From: a virus
Reading direction: 5' to 3' (one strand)
DNA: 21,071 bases
IMG/VR virus record: IMGVR_UViG_3300008113_001221
Location: 1 to 21,071 of that record
Shown: in pieces, positions 19,923 to 21,071 of the stretch
Layout: the number at the start of each line of letters is the position of its first letter
Position numbering within the stretch: the first letter of the stretch is position 1
Notes under the pieces: model-generated
Database searches by the model: none
Seen by the model: only the letters and a program-made list of their open reading frames with translations
Told to the model about the DNA's origin: nothing
Made by a program: the position numbers and the translations under genes

Positions 19923-20524
19923 TACTCAACTAGCCTCGCTTTTCTTCGTGTAGTCTTTTCCCAGTACATAATCAATGCGTCACACACAACCGTGTCGATA
20001 CCAACCTTGAGTTCAGTGTCATCAAGCATCCATACCTCACCGACGGCACAACGCTCTTCAGGTTGCTCTGGTTCCTCAGTCTCTTCATTGAGTGAGTTAG
20101 ATGCATCCGTAGCCGAACTTGCCAGAAGCCCTATGAGTTCGTCCAAGTCACCATCGTCAAAGCCTGTTCCAGCCAAGCCTTGCTCAGTAGCGATTAGGGT
20201 GGACAACAATTCAGCCAGACCAGTTTCGTCATCCACACCTAACCTCGTCGTTCTGTTATCAACCAAGAGGAAGCGCACCTCATCACGTTCATCGACATCG
20301 ACATACTGAACAGGTATCGTCTCGAACCCAAGGTTGAGTGCCGCCATATAGCGGTGGTTGCCAGCGAGAATGTGGTTGTTTCGCTTGTTGACTACGATGC
20401 GCCCGTAGAAACCATTACGCTGAATAGATTCAATGATTGCACCCACGTCGCCTTGGTTGACGTTGTCCTCATGAGGCTTGAGTAGCCTCATATCAACTTC
20501 AGATGTCTCGTCGTTGATTGTCAT
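19922..20524 (-). CDS. ParB/Srx-domain protein, apparently with an internally deleted methyltransferase domain
   Basis: Residues 10-100 form a ParB-type N-terminal domain (LKPHEDNVNQGDVGAI, GNHRYMAAL at 55-63, DERDEVRFLLVDNRTT at 78-93). In phages this domain is often fused to a DNA methyltransferase. After an acidic linker the protein has GEVWMLDDTELKVG (162-175), which matches the entry to such methyltransferase domains. It then jumps to IDTVVCDALIMYWEKTT (176-192), matching their extreme C-terminus, with nothing in between. No DPPY-like catalytic motif remains, so methylation is not expected. Position just before terS suggests a DNA-binding or packaging-associated role. Confidence 0.8.
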   Translation of the reverse strand: MTINDETSEVDMRLLKPHEDNVNQGDVGAIIESIQRNGFYGRIVVNKRNNHILAGNHRYMAALNLGFETIPVQYVDVDERDEVRFLLVDNRTTRLGVDDETGLAELLSTLIATEQGLAGTGFDDGDLDELIGLLASSATDASNSLNEETEEPEQPEERCAVGEVWMLDDTELKVGIDTVVCDALIMYWEKTTRRKARLVE

Positions 20525-20856
20525 ATGAGGTCTTTCTTCTTCCAGATGTCGTCGTAACCGAGGATTTCCATGTTCTCGAGTTTGATTGGGAATATGCGGT
20601 GAGACACCTTCACCACTAGTTGCTCAATCTCATCAAGTTCTAGTTCAACCCCACGGAGGATGACCAATGTCTGTTCCCCAACGATGTCTTCCTCGATAAG
20701 ACCGAACTTCCACTTGCCGTCCTTAGCCCCACGGTAGCGAACCCGAGCCCCCTTCCGTGTGACATCGAGTTTTCCACGCCGTGATGAAATTCCAAGCCCA
20801 TATGCAATTGCATTGGAGACTAAACAGATAATCAACCAACTGGTATCTATGCCCAT
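20521..20856 (-). CDS. Small membrane-anchored protein of unknown function
   Basis: I start at ATG 20856 (111 residues), eight bases after AGGTGG; a GTG at 20868 adds four. Residues 5-22 (SWLIICLVSNAIAYGLGI) form a membrane anchor or signal helix. It is followed by the basic SSRRGKLDVTRKGARVRY and a beta-rich, acidic region (IVGEQTLVILRGVELELDEIEQ). No lipobox or catalytic motif is seen. It overlaps the ParB gene by four bases (ATGA), linking it to the packaging operon. The function is not recognised. Confidence 0.6.
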   Translation of the reverse strand: MGIDTSWLIICLVSNAIAYGLGISSRRGKLDVTRKGARVRYRGAKDGKWKFGLIEEDIVGEQTLVILRGVELELDEIEQLVVKVSHRIFPIKLENMEILGYDDIWKKKDLI

Positions 20857-21068
20857 TTTTTGTTCCACCTTTCCATGCCTTCTTTAGCCGTATTCTGATT
20901 ACGACTAGCCCGATACAAGCCGAACGCCCTCTTGGCTACACTCAGGTTCACAAAGTGCTTGTTCTGAGTAAAGCCCCCAGCCTCACGTACAAACTGAGCC
21001 CTAACATCTTCAGGAATCTTCTCCAACTCATCTTCGAGTTCAGCCCTGTGTGTAGCATCCATAACCAT
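20847..21068 (-). CDS. Small helical protein of unknown function (5' end may lie outside window)
   Basis: The 73-residue frame (MVMDATHRAELEDELEKI) stops at 20847, overlapping the next gene by ten bases. It is highly charged and helical, with VNLSVAKRAFGLYRASRN as the likely core. The first ATG is three bases from the window edge and no ribosome binding site can be seen, so the true start may lie further upstream. Confidence 0.55.
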   Translation of the reverse strand: MVMDATHRAELEDELEKIPEDVRAQFVREAGGFTQNKHFVNLSVAKRAFGLYRASRNQNTAKEGMERWNKKWA

Positions 21069-21071
21069 GTG

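Noticed and set aside
1-21071. The window might be a closed circular genome with the lysin continuing across the ends
   Set aside because: Reading the lysin across the junction gives an unnatural peptide (TWLWMLHTGLNSKM...) that stops inside the next gene, and replication and tail genes are missing.
1-21071. CRISPR arrays or tRNA genes
   Set aside because: No regularly spaced repeats longer than the two 32-bp promoter repeats were seen, and no cloverleaf with a TTCGANTC arm was found on either strand by eye.

Overview
The window is part of the genome of a tailed double-stranded DNA phage or prophage (Caudoviricetes with an HK97-fold head). Almost all structural genes lie on the minus strand and read from right to left. 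No host gene, tRNA, rRNA, integrase, CRISPR array or DNA replication gene was seen. The lysin gene is cut by the left edge, and the rightmost gene may be cut by the right edge, so this is a fragment. The host is not identified. Two genes appear to have leaderless promoters, with a -10 box six bases before the start codon. Leaderless mRNA is common in Actinobacteria, so an actinobacterial host is possible. That is weak inference.

Layout from right to left. Packaging module (21068-17487): two small unknown genes, a ParB-like protein, small terminase, large terminase and an unknown 207-residue protein. Next come a formylglycine-generating-enzyme-fold protein (17254-16661) and a cluster of four tiny genes (16587-15860) from two promoters, ending in a strong terminator. 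Head module (15743-7461): a small leaderless gene, a very large portal-MuF fusion, a prohead protease with extra domains whose tail appears to continue in the +1 frame, the major capsid protein, two paralogous capsid-associated proteins separated by hairpins, an adaptor and a head-tail stopper. Lysis and fibre module (7464-2246): three successive membrane proteins (holin candidates), a small protein, two tandem paralogous tail-fibre-like proteins, two more fibre-type proteins and a 57-residue protein.

Accessory module (2209-604): four small plus-strand genes run from two near-identical promoters. Opposite them is a minus-strand pair that includes a Tad2-like (DUF2829) protein, a possible anti-Thoeris factor. 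Leftmost is a CHAP-type lysin, just past a terminator.

The most distinctive regulatory feature is a promoter and leader cassette used at four places on both strands. It has a consensus -35, exactly 17 bases, TGC plus a -10 close to AATACT, then a shared ATCAAGTTCGGAGGA leader with the ribosome binding site. Two copies carry an AAGTG-N9-CACTT dyad at the same distance, a candidate repressor operator. Other points of interest are the +1 frameshift behind the protease, an internally deleted ParB-methyltransferase, the Tad2-like gene and several domain insertions in the head proteins. Six genes or gene parts found here have no conventional start or are shorter than about 60 codons: 1469-1648, 2246-2419, 10716-11132, 15860-16027, 16017-16175 and the partial lysin.
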